Shown in pieces: positions 1-7,117 of a DNA stretch of 50,932 nt. The first letter of the stretch is position 1; every line of letters starts with the position of its first letter. Under the pieces are notes generated by a model, which worked only from the letters and a program-made list of their open reading frames with translations, made no database searches and had not been told where the DNA came from. Source of the DNA: Oscillospiraceae bacterium (lineage in GTDB: Bacteria; Bacillota; Clostridia; Oscillospirales; Ruminococcaceae); assembly GCA_017405465.1 (NCBI GenBank), contig JAFRAJ010000006.1, forward strand, positions 1-50,932, read 5' to 3'. The position numbers and the translations under genes were made by a program.

Positions 1-55
1 CAGGAACTACGATAATTTCCGTTCCAGGATCCTGCATTCTTTCTCATAAAAACAC

Positions 56-79
56 TTCCCGGGAATCTCTTCCCGGGAA
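56..79. repeat. Perfect 10-bp hairpin
   Basis: TTCCCGGGAA occurs twice, separated by TCTC; each copy is itself palindromic, so the pair can fold as a strong hairpin. On the minus strand it is followed by GTGTTTTTATG, so it could end a minus-strand transcript. A plus-strand gene ending left of the window is equally possible, but no U-tract follows in that direction. Nothing else is visible in 1-140. Confidence 0.4.
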
Positions 80-140
80 ATGCATTCAAACTATTCAATT
101 GTCATTCTATTTGGGTTACCCCAACATTTGACATAGAACC

Positions 141-177
141 AAAAAAAGGCCTCGGAAACGGTGAGTTTCCAAGGCCT
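141..177 (-). terminator. Rho-independent terminator of tRNA-Arg
   Basis: On the minus strand a hairpin with AGGCCT outer arms and GGAAAC/GTTTCC inner arms is followed by seven T residues. It starts six bases past the CCA end of the tRNA gene, so it is the tRNA terminator. Confidence 0.85.
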
Positions 178-182
178 GATCC

Positions 183-259
183 TGGCGTCCCCGAGAGGAT
201 TCGAACCTCCGACCCCTCGCTTAGGAGGCGAGTGCTCTGTCCAGCTGAGCTACGGAGAC
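183..259 (-). tRNA. tRNA-Arg (anticodon CCT)
   Basis: Read on the minus strand this is a complete 77-base cloverleaf. The acceptor stem GTCTCCG pairs with CGGGGAC. The D arm contains GCTCAGCTGGACAGAGC. The anticodon stem CTCGC/GCGAG encloses the loop CTCCTAA, giving anticodon CCT (reads AGG). The T arm contains GGTTCGAATCC, and the 3' CCA is encoded. A terminator follows at once. AGG and AGA are common arginine codons in the genes of this window. Two partial copies of the 5' half lie upstream at 543-590 and 676-714. Confidence 0.95.
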
Positions 260-542
260 AAGTCTTATTTTGAACCTCGAAAAAGCCTTTATTTAAAGGA
301 TTTTTTCGAGTTTTGCCTTATCGGCGGTTGACGGTGATTTGGCTTGAATTTCGCTAAAAAGTGATTAGATTTCTAATCGTTTAGCACTTGATCACTTTAA
401 AGCGTGATAGGAATTCTTGATCTGTTTGAGGTCGTAAGAATGCATCAAAAATGCTGTATAATTTTGATGCTAAAAGTATGACGTCTTGAGTCAAAAAGTT
501 AACTCGTAGCCCCACGACTTTTAATTTTGGAAAAGGTGCTGA
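260..542. repeat. Gene-free stretch dense in inverted repeats
   Basis: No credible gene is visible. At least four hairpin-forming pairs can be read. They are CTCGAAAAA/TTTTTTCGAG around CCTTT/AAAGG at 276-310, GCTAAA/TTTAGC around GATTAGA/TCTAATC at 353-385, ATCAC/GTGAT at 391-408, and GCATCAAAA/TTTTGATGC at 442-470. The stretch sits between the intact tRNA-Arg and a tRNA-Arg fragment, so it may be what remains of an integrated element. A structured RNA cannot be excluded. Confidence 0.5.
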
Positions 543-590
543 GCCCCTCGCTTAGGAGGCGGACGCTCTATCCGACTGAGCTACAGAGAC
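543..590 (-). pseudogene. Truncated tRNA-Arg(CCT), 5' half
   Basis: On the minus strand this matches the acceptor 5' strand, D arm and anticodon arm of a tRNA-Arg(CCT) and then stops; the T arm and acceptor 3' strand are missing. The 5' anticodon stem strand is TCCGC, but the 3' strand is GCGAG, which pairs with the intact gene's CTCGC instead. The fragment is therefore a chimera of two tRNA-Arg genes joined within or beside the loop CTCCTAA. It is unlikely to give a functional tRNA. Confidence 0.8.
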
Positions 591-675
591 TGATATTCAG
601 TTGTGCAAAAAGTGTAAACTCCGAACTCTGAGCTCCACGGCTGTTGAAACTGGACAAGGATTCTCAACTATACGG

Positions 676-714
676 TTAGGAGGCGGACGCTCTATCCGAC
701 TGAGCTACGGAGAC
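676..714 (-). pseudogene. Second truncated tRNA-Arg(CCT), 5' half
   Basis: On the minus strand the sequence runs from GTCTCCGTAGCTCAG through the anticodon loop CTCCTAA and then becomes unrelated (CCGTATAG). Its D arm and 5' anticodon stem match the 543-590 fragment, not the intact gene at 183-259. The homology breaks right after the anticodon loop, as expected for a recombination junction there. Confidence 0.8.
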
Positions 715-792
715 ATCTTTCTGCCTGACATATTATAAAGAATAGAAAGCAAAAAGGCAACGGCGTTTCTCCTGTTATGTTAGAATATCTCC

Positions 793-1677
793 ATGAGAAT
801 AGATGATGCATCACTGAATAAAGAATCTAAGATCACAGGGTTCGCTCTGTGTGTATTTATTGTACTCTCAATGATATCAGGAATATTTCGTACAAAACTG
901 GCAGGCTGGATGGACGAAACAGCAGAGGGACTGATAATGATCCTGATTCAGATGCTGGCTCTGGTGATCCCTTTCTGTATCATAAGAAGGTTCCTGCCGG
1001 AAAGACGTGAATTCTGTATGCTCACTGCAGATGAAAGAGAATCTCTGATACCTGTCTTTCTGGCTGTTTTCTTTCTCTACTTCACTTCCAATCTGATCAG
1101 TGCGGCTCTGTTCAGAAGTGCGGGCATAGATACCGCAGAATCAACAGAGTTACCGTCAGGAAAAACCGCTTTGATCCTTTTCTTCTTGTCATATACATTA
1201 CTGTCCGCTGTGCTGGAAGAACTGTTTTTCAGAAGAGGGATCCTCGTCATCCTTAAACCGTATGGAAAATGGGCTTCGCTTTCTATAAGCTCTCTGATAT
1301 TTGCCGTGTCTCATTGGGAGGCGGTCAGAGTGATACCGGTTTTTGTATTCTCATTCTTCCTGGGATTAGCTTATCTTGAAACCGGAAAGCTTATATATCC
1401 GATTTTGATACATACCTTCAATAATCTTCTGGCTTTTGCCAATATCTGGATCACAGAGAGCGGTAAACCCGGAGCAGGGGCTTCTGTAATGATCGCAGCA
1501 GCTATCATAGGGTTTGTTTGTCTGGTAGTCCTGGTAGTGATCCTTCCGCTTGGCAGGATATTTGCATCTGTCCCGGAAGAAGACAAAGTCAACGCATCAC
1601 ACTTTTTTACATGGCCGGTCATGACTGCGGCAGCAGCCTATATCGTTATCCTTATAAGGTCCTGCGGGGTGTTCTGA
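793..1677 (+). CDS. CPBP family intramembrane metalloprotease
   Basis: A 294-residue polytopic membrane protein with about eight hydrophobic segments. The hallmark CPBP (CAAX protease / bacteriocin-processing, Abi) motifs are present: Glu142-Glu143 with Arg147 (EELFFR), His174 in SHWE, and His207 with Asn211 (HTFNN). Family members are membrane-embedded glutamate-type or metal-dependent proteases involved in peptide processing, bacteriocin immunity or protein sorting; the substrate here is unknown. The stop codon abuts the tadA start, so the gene likely heads the tadA-ttcA-3D operon. No convincing Shine-Dalgarno precedes the ATG, and the start is the least certain part of the call. Confidence 0.85.
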   Translation: MRIDDASLNKESKITGFALCVFIVLSMISGIFRTKLAGWMDETAEGLIMILIQMLALVIPFCIIRRFLPERREFCMLTADERESLIPVFLAVFFLYFTSNLISAALFRSAGIDTAESTELPSGKTALILFFLSYTLLSAVLEELFFRRGILVILKPYGKWASLSISSLIFAVSHWEAVRVIPVFVFSFFLGLAYLETGKLIYPILIHTFNNLLAFANIWITESGKPGAGASVMIAAAIIGFVCLVVLVVILPLGRIFASVPEEDKVNASHFFTWPVMTAAAAYIVILIRSCGVF

Positions 1678-2139
1678 ATGGTTCCCAGAGATGAATTGTT
1701 TATGAGAGAAGCTCTTCTTGAGGCTGGCGAAGCCTTAAAGAACGGAGATGTTCCAGTCGGAGCTGTTATCGTAAGAGACGGAGAAGTGATCTCGCGCGGA
1801 CATAATGTCAGAGAAGCCGAGAACGACGCTCTGGGGCATGCTGAGATCCAGGCAATAAGAGGTGCATGCAGGTCATTGGGGGACTGGAGACTTCAGGGGT
1901 GTACCATATATGTGACCCTGGAGCCCTGCGTCATGTGTACTGGAGCCTGCATTAATTCGAGACTTGACAGGATCGTTTTCGGGGCTTATGACAAGAAGGC
2001 AGGATGCTGCGGAAGCATTGCGGATCTTACTGCTCTGCATCTGGATTCGGAGCCGGATGTATTCGGAGGGATTCTTCAGGAGGAATGCGAGGAGATTCTG
2101 AAAGAGTTTTTCCTCCGGAGGAGGGAGGACAATGGCTGA
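1678..2139 (+). CDS. tadA: tRNA-specific adenosine deaminase TadA
   Basis: TadA deaminates the wobble adenosine A34 of tRNA-Arg(ACG) to inosine. The 153-residue length is normal for the family. The zinc site is complete: His54 and catalytic Glu56 in HAE, and Cys84 and Cys87 in PCVMC. The N-terminal PVGAV substrate segment is also present. The start codon directly follows the stop of the CPBP gene, and the 3' end overlaps the ttcA-like gene by eight bases, so translation is probably coupled. A general cytidine or guanine deaminase of the same fold is the alternative, but HAEIQAI and PCVMCTGAC are typical of TadA. Confidence 0.93.
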   Translation: MVPRDELFMREALLEAGEALKNGDVPVGAVIVRDGEVISRGHNVREAENDALGHAEIQAIRGACRSLGDWRLQGCTIYVTLEPCVMCTGACINSRLDRIVFGAYDKKAGCCGSIADLTALHLDSEPDVFGGILQEECEEILKEFFLRRREDNG

Positions 2140-2866
2140 AATTGACTCAAGGATCAGAAAAGCAGACGATCTGTACGGCATGATAGAATCAGGCGACAAG
2201 ATAGCCGTAGGTCTTTCCGGAGGCAAGGATTCATCTGTCCTGCTGTGGGCTATGGCCAAACTCAGAGAGTACTGCGGGAAGGATTTTGAACTGATTGGAA
2301 TAACCGTGGATCCTGGATTCGGAGGCGTTTCCGGAGACTACTCAGCCCTGACGGCCTTCTGTGAGAGCCTTGGCGTGAGACATGTCGTTAAACCTGATAA
2401 TATATATAGTGTAGTCTTTGAGACCAGGAAGGAGAGCAATCCCTGTTCGCTCTGTGCCAGAATGAGACGAGGCAGTCTCAACAGGTGCGCAAAGGAGTAC
2501 GGATGCAACAAACTGGCTCTCGGACACCACCTTGATGATGTTGCGGCTACATTCTGGATGAATTTCCGTAATGAAGGAAGGCTGGCGACCTTTCAGCCGG
2601 TTACCTATCTTGACAGGATGGATATCACAGTTATAAGGCCTATGGTCCTGTGCAGGGAGAAGGATGTTGAGAAGACAGCTGAAAGACTTGGTATACCTGT
2701 GATCGCCAGCGGATGTCCTGTAAACGGGAAGACAGAAAGAGCCCAGATCAGAGAGCTGATGGACGATCAGCTCGGCTGGCTCGGAGAAGATACATGTCTT
2801 AAGACTTTCGAAGTCATACAGAGAAGCGGAATATCGGGATACGGTATAAGAGACGGAATGAAATGA
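2132..2866 (+). CDS. ttcA: TtcA-like tRNA 2-thiolation enzyme
   Basis: A 244-residue N-type PP-loop ATPase. The ATP-binding SGGKDS motif is at residues 29-34. A PCSLCARMRRG segment holds Cys105 and Cys108, and a third cysteine is Cys195 in SGCPV. This arrangement matches the three cysteines that hold the [4Fe-4S] cluster of TtcA, which makes 2-thiocytidine at tRNA position 32. In well-studied bacteria that modification occurs on several tRNA-Arg species, which fits its overlap with tadA, another tRNA-Arg anticodon-loop enzyme. Other TtcA/TtuA-family members thiolate U54 or other positions, so the exact target is inferred. Its last four bases overlap the next start (ATGA). Confidence 0.85.
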   Translation: MAEIDSRIRKADDLYGMIESGDKIAVGLSGGKDSSVLLWAMAKLREYCGKDFELIGITVDPGFGGVSGDYSALTAFCESLGVRHVVKPDNIYSVVFETRKESNPCSLCARMRRGSLNRCAKEYGCNKLALGHHLDDVAATFWMNFRNEGRLATFQPVTYLDRMDITVIRPMVLCREKDVEKTAERLGIPVIASGCPVNGKTERAQIRELMDDQLGWLGEDTCLKTFEVIQRSGISGYGIRDGMK

Positions 2867-4461
2867 GTAAGGATCTTCTTAAAAGGAAAAAGAGAAGATT
2901 TCTGAGATCGGGGGGGATCAATCCTCCTGCCGATCTTATTGCCATACATGAAAATACTGAAGAGCCGGTGTCTGAACCGGCAGATGAACCTTCAGCAATA
3001 ATCTCTGCGATGTACGGAGAAGATGCTCTGGCTCTTGGACCTGTCGTTGAGGTCCCGCAGGACATCTCTGCCGATGAGAATAACGCAGATAACGGTTCCG
3101 ATCATGATCTGGATCTGGTGTTCGCAGAGATCTTCGCACCGAGGACCGATGATCCTGAAGAAGAGGCGGTCTCCGATTTCTTCCGCAGAGGCAGACGTGC
3201 AGTGGCTGTACTGTTCAGCGCGCTTATGATCCTGGCTGTTGCATATAATACCGGAGTCACAGATTTTATTGAATCGGAAATAGACAGTTACAGACCTGTG
3301 ATACAGACTCCCGTGGCTGAACCGGTCTCAGGTACACCTGAAATGACTTCGGGACAGCCGGAAGACGTTCTTCCTGCGGAAGGACAGGATAACGGAGAGG
3401 GAGAAACGGGAAAGACCAGTGCTGACGACGCGAATAAGGATAAAGACAAGAGTACAGATAAAGACAAGAACGAGCAGCAGAACGGGATAAAGATCACTCT
3501 CTTCCTGACATGTGACGGTGAGACTGTAGCACATGACATGACAGGTTCGGATATAACAGTTCAGACGCTCCTGTCAAAGGCCGGTGTCAGACTGGAGGAT
3601 GAAGATGTCTGCGAACCTTCGCTGGACACTGTTCTTTCCGACAGGGACAGTGTGACTGTTACACGCATAAAACATGTTGAGTATTCCGAAACCGTAAAGA
3701 TACCCGCGAATATCAGCAAGAAATACACTCCGCTGCTCAGAGAGGGAAGACAGAAGGACCTGAGAGATTCCTACGGGGAGGACGGAGAGCGCAAACTCAC
3801 ATACAGAGACGAGTTCATCAACGGAGAGAGAACTTCGCACGAGCTCTTGTCTGATGTCGTAGTCAAAGAGCCGATCGACTACATGGTGCTGGAAGGTGCT
3901 TCTGTCAGCATGAGTCCACTCAATGGAGCAAGGTTCACTGATATCCGCATAAGCGGAAGCGCTCCCGAATCTTACGAGAGACTCATAACCGGATACTGTA
4001 CTGCTTACCATTTCAACAGAGGTGTATGGGGAGCAAGCGGCATGTATCTTTATCAGGGTTTCGTTGCGGTGGATCCTTCTGTGATACCCTACGGGTCTCT
4101 GCTTTATATCACTAACTCGGACGGAAGCTTCGTTTACGGATGGGCTATAGCAGCAGACTACTGTCAGGCAGCTGCGGAAGGCAGGGTGGTATGCGATCTG
4201 TTCTTCGATACTTATGAGGAACCGTATCTGTTCGGCAAGCACACTATGAACATCTATGTGGTAAAGCAGCTGTACAGAGATGAACTTCAGGAGTATGTTG
4301 CGAGACAGGGATATTTTGACAACAGAGTCGCAGGCAGACCCTATGTCCCTCCGGCACCGGAACCTGAGCCGGAACCTGAACCCGTTCCGGAAGAAACGCC
4401 GTCAGTTCCGGAACAGACGGATACAGACGCATCAGGAGGAGACAGCGGAGGCGCCGGCTGA
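2863..4461 (+). CDS. Membrane-anchored G5 / 3D domain cell-wall protein (YabE/Rpf-like)
   Basis: A 532-residue protein. Residues 1-105 are acidic and cytoplasmic, followed by one membrane helix at about 108-126. A low-complexity Lys/Asp/Glu linker comes next, then a DUF348-like ubiquitin fold (about 205-270) and a G5 domain (about 270-345). A 3D domain follows at about 370-470, with VAVDPSVIPYGSLLYI and DLFFDTYEE. The tail is rich in Pro-Glu repeats. Related YabE/Rpf/YocH proteins act on peptidoglycan, using three conserved aspartates in the 3D domain. Here DYCQAAAEGRVVCD replaces the usual D-T-G-G-x-I-x-G-x-x-I-D, so the first aspartates are kept but the glycines are lost. A terminator follows. 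The cytoplasmic acidic head is unusual for this family. Confidence 0.85.
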   Translation: MSKDLLKRKKRRFLRSGGINPPADLIAIHENTEEPVSEPADEPSAIISAMYGEDALALGPVVEVPQDISADENNADNGSDHDLDLVFAEIFAPRTDDPEEEAVSDFFRRGRRAVAVLFSALMILAVAYNTGVTDFIESEIDSYRPVIQTPVAEPVSGTPEMTSGQPEDVLPAEGQDNGEGETGKTSADDANKDKDKSTDKDKNEQQNGIKITLFLTCDGETVAHDMTGSDITVQTLLSKAGVRLEDEDVCEPSLDTVLSDRDSVTVTRIKHVEYSETVKIPANISKKYTPLLREGRQKDLRDSYGEDGERKLTYRDEFINGERTSHELLSDVVVKEPIDYMVLEGASVSMSPLNGARFTDIRISGSAPESYERLITGYCTAYHFNRGVWGASGMYLYQGFVAVDPSVIPYGSLLYITNSDGSFVYGWAIAADYCQAAAEGRVVCDLFFDTYEEPYLFGKHTMNIYVVKQLYRDELQEYVARQGYFDNRVAGRPYVPPAPEPEPEPEPVPEETPSVPEQTDTDASGGDSGGAG

Positions 4462-4483
4462 TACATTAACAGAACAGGTAAAG

Positions 4484-4516
4484 CATCCTGAGCCGGATTG
4501 GCTCAGGATGTTTTTT
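4484..4516 (+). terminator. Rho-independent terminator
   Basis: A perfect 11-bp stem, CATCCTGAGCC/GGCTCAGGATG, with a five-base loop is followed by six T residues. It ends the operon that begins at 793. Confidence 0.92.
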
Positions 4517-4594
4517 GGTTGATTAAATGAACGAGGAAAATAGTGTCAGAAAAATGTCACAAAAAAACTGCTGAGGAATTAGTTCTTTTGCAAA

Positions 4595-4623
4595 TTGACT
4601 AACGTTAACCTCAAAACTATGAT
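4595..4623 (+). promoter_or_regulatory. Housekeeping-type promoter of the esterase pair
   Basis: TTGACT (4595-4600) and TATGAT (4618-4623) are separated by exactly 17 bases, close to the sigma-A consensus. The spacer carries the palindrome TAACGTTA, a plausible operator core of the kind bound by LacI-family repressors. The same TTG could be misread as a start codon of the downstream gene; its place in a promoter argues against that. Confidence 0.75.
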
Positions 4624-4687
4624 AGATTCAAGAAAATGTGCACATAACTCATCATTTTCAAAAATCAACAAGAAAGGCAGAAATTGT

Positions 4688-5869
4688 ATGGTACAGGATT
4701 ATTACAAGAATGCTATTACCAGTTCGTCCATTCTGTATTTCCATAAGCCCGACAAGGATCTCAAGATGGATTTCACACTTGATCCGAACGGCAAGGGTGT
4801 GCAGGGCGGACGTTTTGGTAAGATCTGGCTGGAAGATGCTGAGCCGACCATCAAGATCCTTGATAACGGCGACGTAAGATTCCGTTACTATGCCCCTGAT
4901 GCCAAGAAGGTCGAGGTCGCAGGCTGCGGCGGCTACTTCAGTGATGAGAAGGTAGCCATGACCAAGGGCGAGGACGGCTGGTGGAGCTGTGTCATCTCCG
5001 GCATCAAACCCGGATTCCACAACCACAAATACTGGGTAGACGGCAATCTCATGGTCAACCCCGACGCACCCGTCGGATACGGCTGGTTCTATCCAATCAA
5101 CGTTTTCGATCTTCCCGGTGAGGAAGACGGATTCTGGATGCTCAAAGACGTTCCTCACGGAGATGTGAGGATGGAGTACTACAAATCCTCCGCGACCGGA
5201 CGTACAAAACTGGCCTGGGTCTATACACCAGCCGGATATGATGAGAGCGACAAGCGTTATCCTGTCCTCTACATCCAGCACGGTGTCGGTGAGAATGAGA
5301 TGGGCTGGGTATGGCAGGGCCATATCAACATGATCGCAGACAACCTGATCGCTGAAGGCAAGATGGAAGAGATGATCATCGTCATGAACTGCGGTTACGC
5401 GTTCGTGGAAGGCGAGAACCCGGTGTTCCTGCCCGGCGATTTCTCCAAAGAGCTGACAGAAGACTGCATCCCGCACATCGATGCGGCATACCGCACCATC
5501 GCTGACAGGAAGCACAGGGCTATGGCCGGTCTTTCACTCGGTTCTTCCCAGGCGTTCTACATCGCGAATGAACACAAGGATCTGTTCGCGAATCTCGGAG
5601 TTTTCTCCGGCGGATTCCCGATCAAGAACCAGTTCGGTTACTGGGATTACACCGATTACTACAAGGATGCTGAACAGGTCAACAAGGATTTCGACGTTCT
5701 GTTCATCTCCGGCGGTGATGACGAGGGATATCCCGAGAGGACCGCTCCTGTGGTAGAAGAAGAGCAGAAACTGGGAGTCAATGTGATCGGTTATCATCAC
5801 CCCGGATTCCATGTTTGGGATGTCTGGAGATTCTCAGCCCGTGAATTCATGCAGAGAATATTCAAGTAA
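4688..5869 (+). CDS. CE1-like alpha/beta-hydrolase esterase, first of a tandem pair
   Basis: A 393-residue protein from the ATG at 4688, preceded by AAGAAAGG. An N-terminal early-set/CBM48-like domain (about residues 50-140, with LDNGDVRFRYYAP and EDGWW) precedes an esterase-D/feruloyl-esterase-type domain. The nucleophile is Ser283 in GLSLGSS. An acid is likely in SGGDDEG, and the His is in GFHVWDVW. This architecture occurs in carbohydrate esterases that release feruloyl or acetyl groups from plant polysaccharide. There is no signal peptide, so it should act in the cytoplasm on imported oligosaccharides or a small ester. An in-frame TTG at 4595 is rejected as a start because it is the -35 element. 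Substrate is unknown. Confidence 0.82.
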   Translation: MVQDYYKNAITSSSILYFHKPDKDLKMDFTLDPNGKGVQGGRFGKIWLEDAEPTIKILDNGDVRFRYYAPDAKKVEVAGCGGYFSDEKVAMTKGEDGWWSCVISGIKPGFHNHKYWVDGNLMVNPDAPVGYGWFYPINVFDLPGEEDGFWMLKDVPHGDVRMEYYKSSATGRTKLAWVYTPAGYDESDKRYPVLYIQHGVGENEMGWVWQGHINMIADNLIAEGKMEEMIIVMNCGYAFVEGENPVFLPGDFSKELTEDCIPHIDAAYRTIADRKHRAMAGLSLGSSQAFYIANEHKDLFANLGVFSGGFPIKNQFGYWDYTDYYKDAEQVNKDFDVLFISGGDDEGYPERTAPVVEEEQKLGVNVIGYHHPGFHVWDVWRFSAREFMQRIFK

Positions 5870-5884
5870 GGGGAGGATTGAAAG

Positions 5885-7024
5885 ATGATCAGAAAAGAGA
5901 TTTTGGAAAATCAGGCCCTTAAGGCTCATGCACTGTTCTGGGACGATCCCCATCGCGATCTTACCAGAGCTACTGGCACATACTATGATCTCCCCAAGGG
6001 CGTTGAAGTCCTTGAAAACGGAGACGTGAAATTTGCTTACAACGCACCTGACGCGAAGAAAGTACAGGTCGCAGGTACAGGCGGATCATTCCCGGATACA
6101 CCCATCGATATGGAGAAGGGTGAGGACGGCTGGTGGAGAGTCACAGTCTCCGGACTGGAATCAGCTTTCCATTTTGTGAACTTCTATGTAGACGGGACCA
6201 GGGCACTCAACCCCTATATGCCTTATGGCTACGGCTACAGCCGCGTCATGAACTTCTTCGAACTGCCGGATAAATATTCCGATTTCTATCTGTTCCATGA
6301 TGATATCCCGCACGGCAGCGTGAGGATGAACTACTTTTATTCCGAGACAGTAGGCGACTGGCGTACCTGCTGGGTCTACACACCTCCGAAATATGAGCAG
6401 AACAGGGACAAGAGATATCCTGTATTCTATCTGCAGCATGGCGGCGGAGAAGCTGAATCCTGCTGGATCTGGCAGGGCAAGATCAACAACATCATGGATA
6501 ACCTCCTCGCCGACGGACAGTGCGAAGAGATGATCGTAGTCCTCAACTGCGGCTATGTCTACAGGAAAGACGGCGTTATCGGCGCCAATCCGGTAGCGAG
6601 CCCCGTAGAAGACCTGATCGCAAATGACTGCGTTCCCTTCATCGATAAGAAATACCGCACCATTGCCGACCGTCATCACAGAGCCGTATCCGGCTTCTCG
6701 ATGGGCGGCGGACAGACCATGAACACAGTCATCAAGTATCCTGAAGTCTTTGCCAACGCCGGTGTCCTCAGCGCTCCCGGCATCCGCTCAGACAGAGAAG
6801 ACAAGCTCGGACTGCTCAGCGATCCTAAGAAGTTCAATGAGAATTTCGATCTGTTCTTCGTAAACGCAGGTGCCTATGAGCCTGCTGGCCCCGCGCTCAA
6901 GAAACAGACCAGAGAGATGCGCGAGCAGGGATACAAGATAGTCTATTTTGAATCACCCGGTTATCATGAGTGGGCGCCTTGGCGCTACGGTGTAGCCGAA
7001 TTCGTAAAGAGACTGTTCAAATAA
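5885..7024 (+). CDS. CE1-like alpha/beta-hydrolase esterase, second of the pair
   Basis: A 379-residue paralogue of the preceding gene, in the same order: early-set domain (VLENGDVKFAYNAP, EDGWW) then esterase domain. The nucleophile Ser272 lies in SGFSMGG and the catalytic His in GYHEWAPW. The sequence has diverged from its neighbour around the active site (FSMGGGQ against LSLGSSQ), so the two may differ in acyl or sugar preference. It lies 15 bases downstream with a strong GGGGAGG ribosome site at 5870-5876 and surely shares the promoter at 4595. No signal peptide is seen. A cytoplasmic feruloyl, acetyl or acyl-sugar esterase is the best reading. Confidence 0.82.
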   Translation: MIRKEILENQALKAHALFWDDPHRDLTRATGTYYDLPKGVEVLENGDVKFAYNAPDAKKVQVAGTGGSFPDTPIDMEKGEDGWWRVTVSGLESAFHFVNFYVDGTRALNPYMPYGYGYSRVMNFFELPDKYSDFYLFHDDIPHGSVRMNYFYSETVGDWRTCWVYTPPKYEQNRDKRYPVFYLQHGGGEAESCWIWQGKINNIMDNLLADGQCEEMIVVLNCGYVYRKDGVIGANPVASPVEDLIANDCVPFIDKKYRTIADRHHRAVSGFSMGGGQTMNTVIKYPEVFANAGVLSAPGIRSDREDKLGLLSDPKKFNENFDLFFVNAGAYEPAGPALKKQTREMREQGYKIVYFESPGYHEWAPWRYGVAEFVKRLFK

Positions 7025-7074
7025 TGAGATCCGTATCACGCACGATATGTGTGCGATGATAAAAGCATGAATAA

Positions 7075-7108
7075 AGCGCGGCTGTTTTCTGACAGCCGCG
7101 CTGTTTTC
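7075..7108. terminator. Bidirectional terminator between convergent genes
   Basis: An 11-bp perfect stem, AGCGCGGCTGT/ACAGCCGCGCT, with a six-base loop lies between the plus-strand esterase and the minus-strand VanY gene. It is followed by GTTTTCATTT on the plus strand and TTTATTC on the minus strand, so it can serve both. A smaller CGCAC/GTGCG hairpin sits just before it at about 7039-7055. Confidence 0.8.
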
Positions 7109-7117
7109 ATTTGATTC

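Noticed and set aside
4595..4687. N-terminal extension of the first esterase from TTG 4595
   Set aside because: The TTG is the -35 box of a near-consensus promoter, and the ATG at 4688 has a ribosome site.
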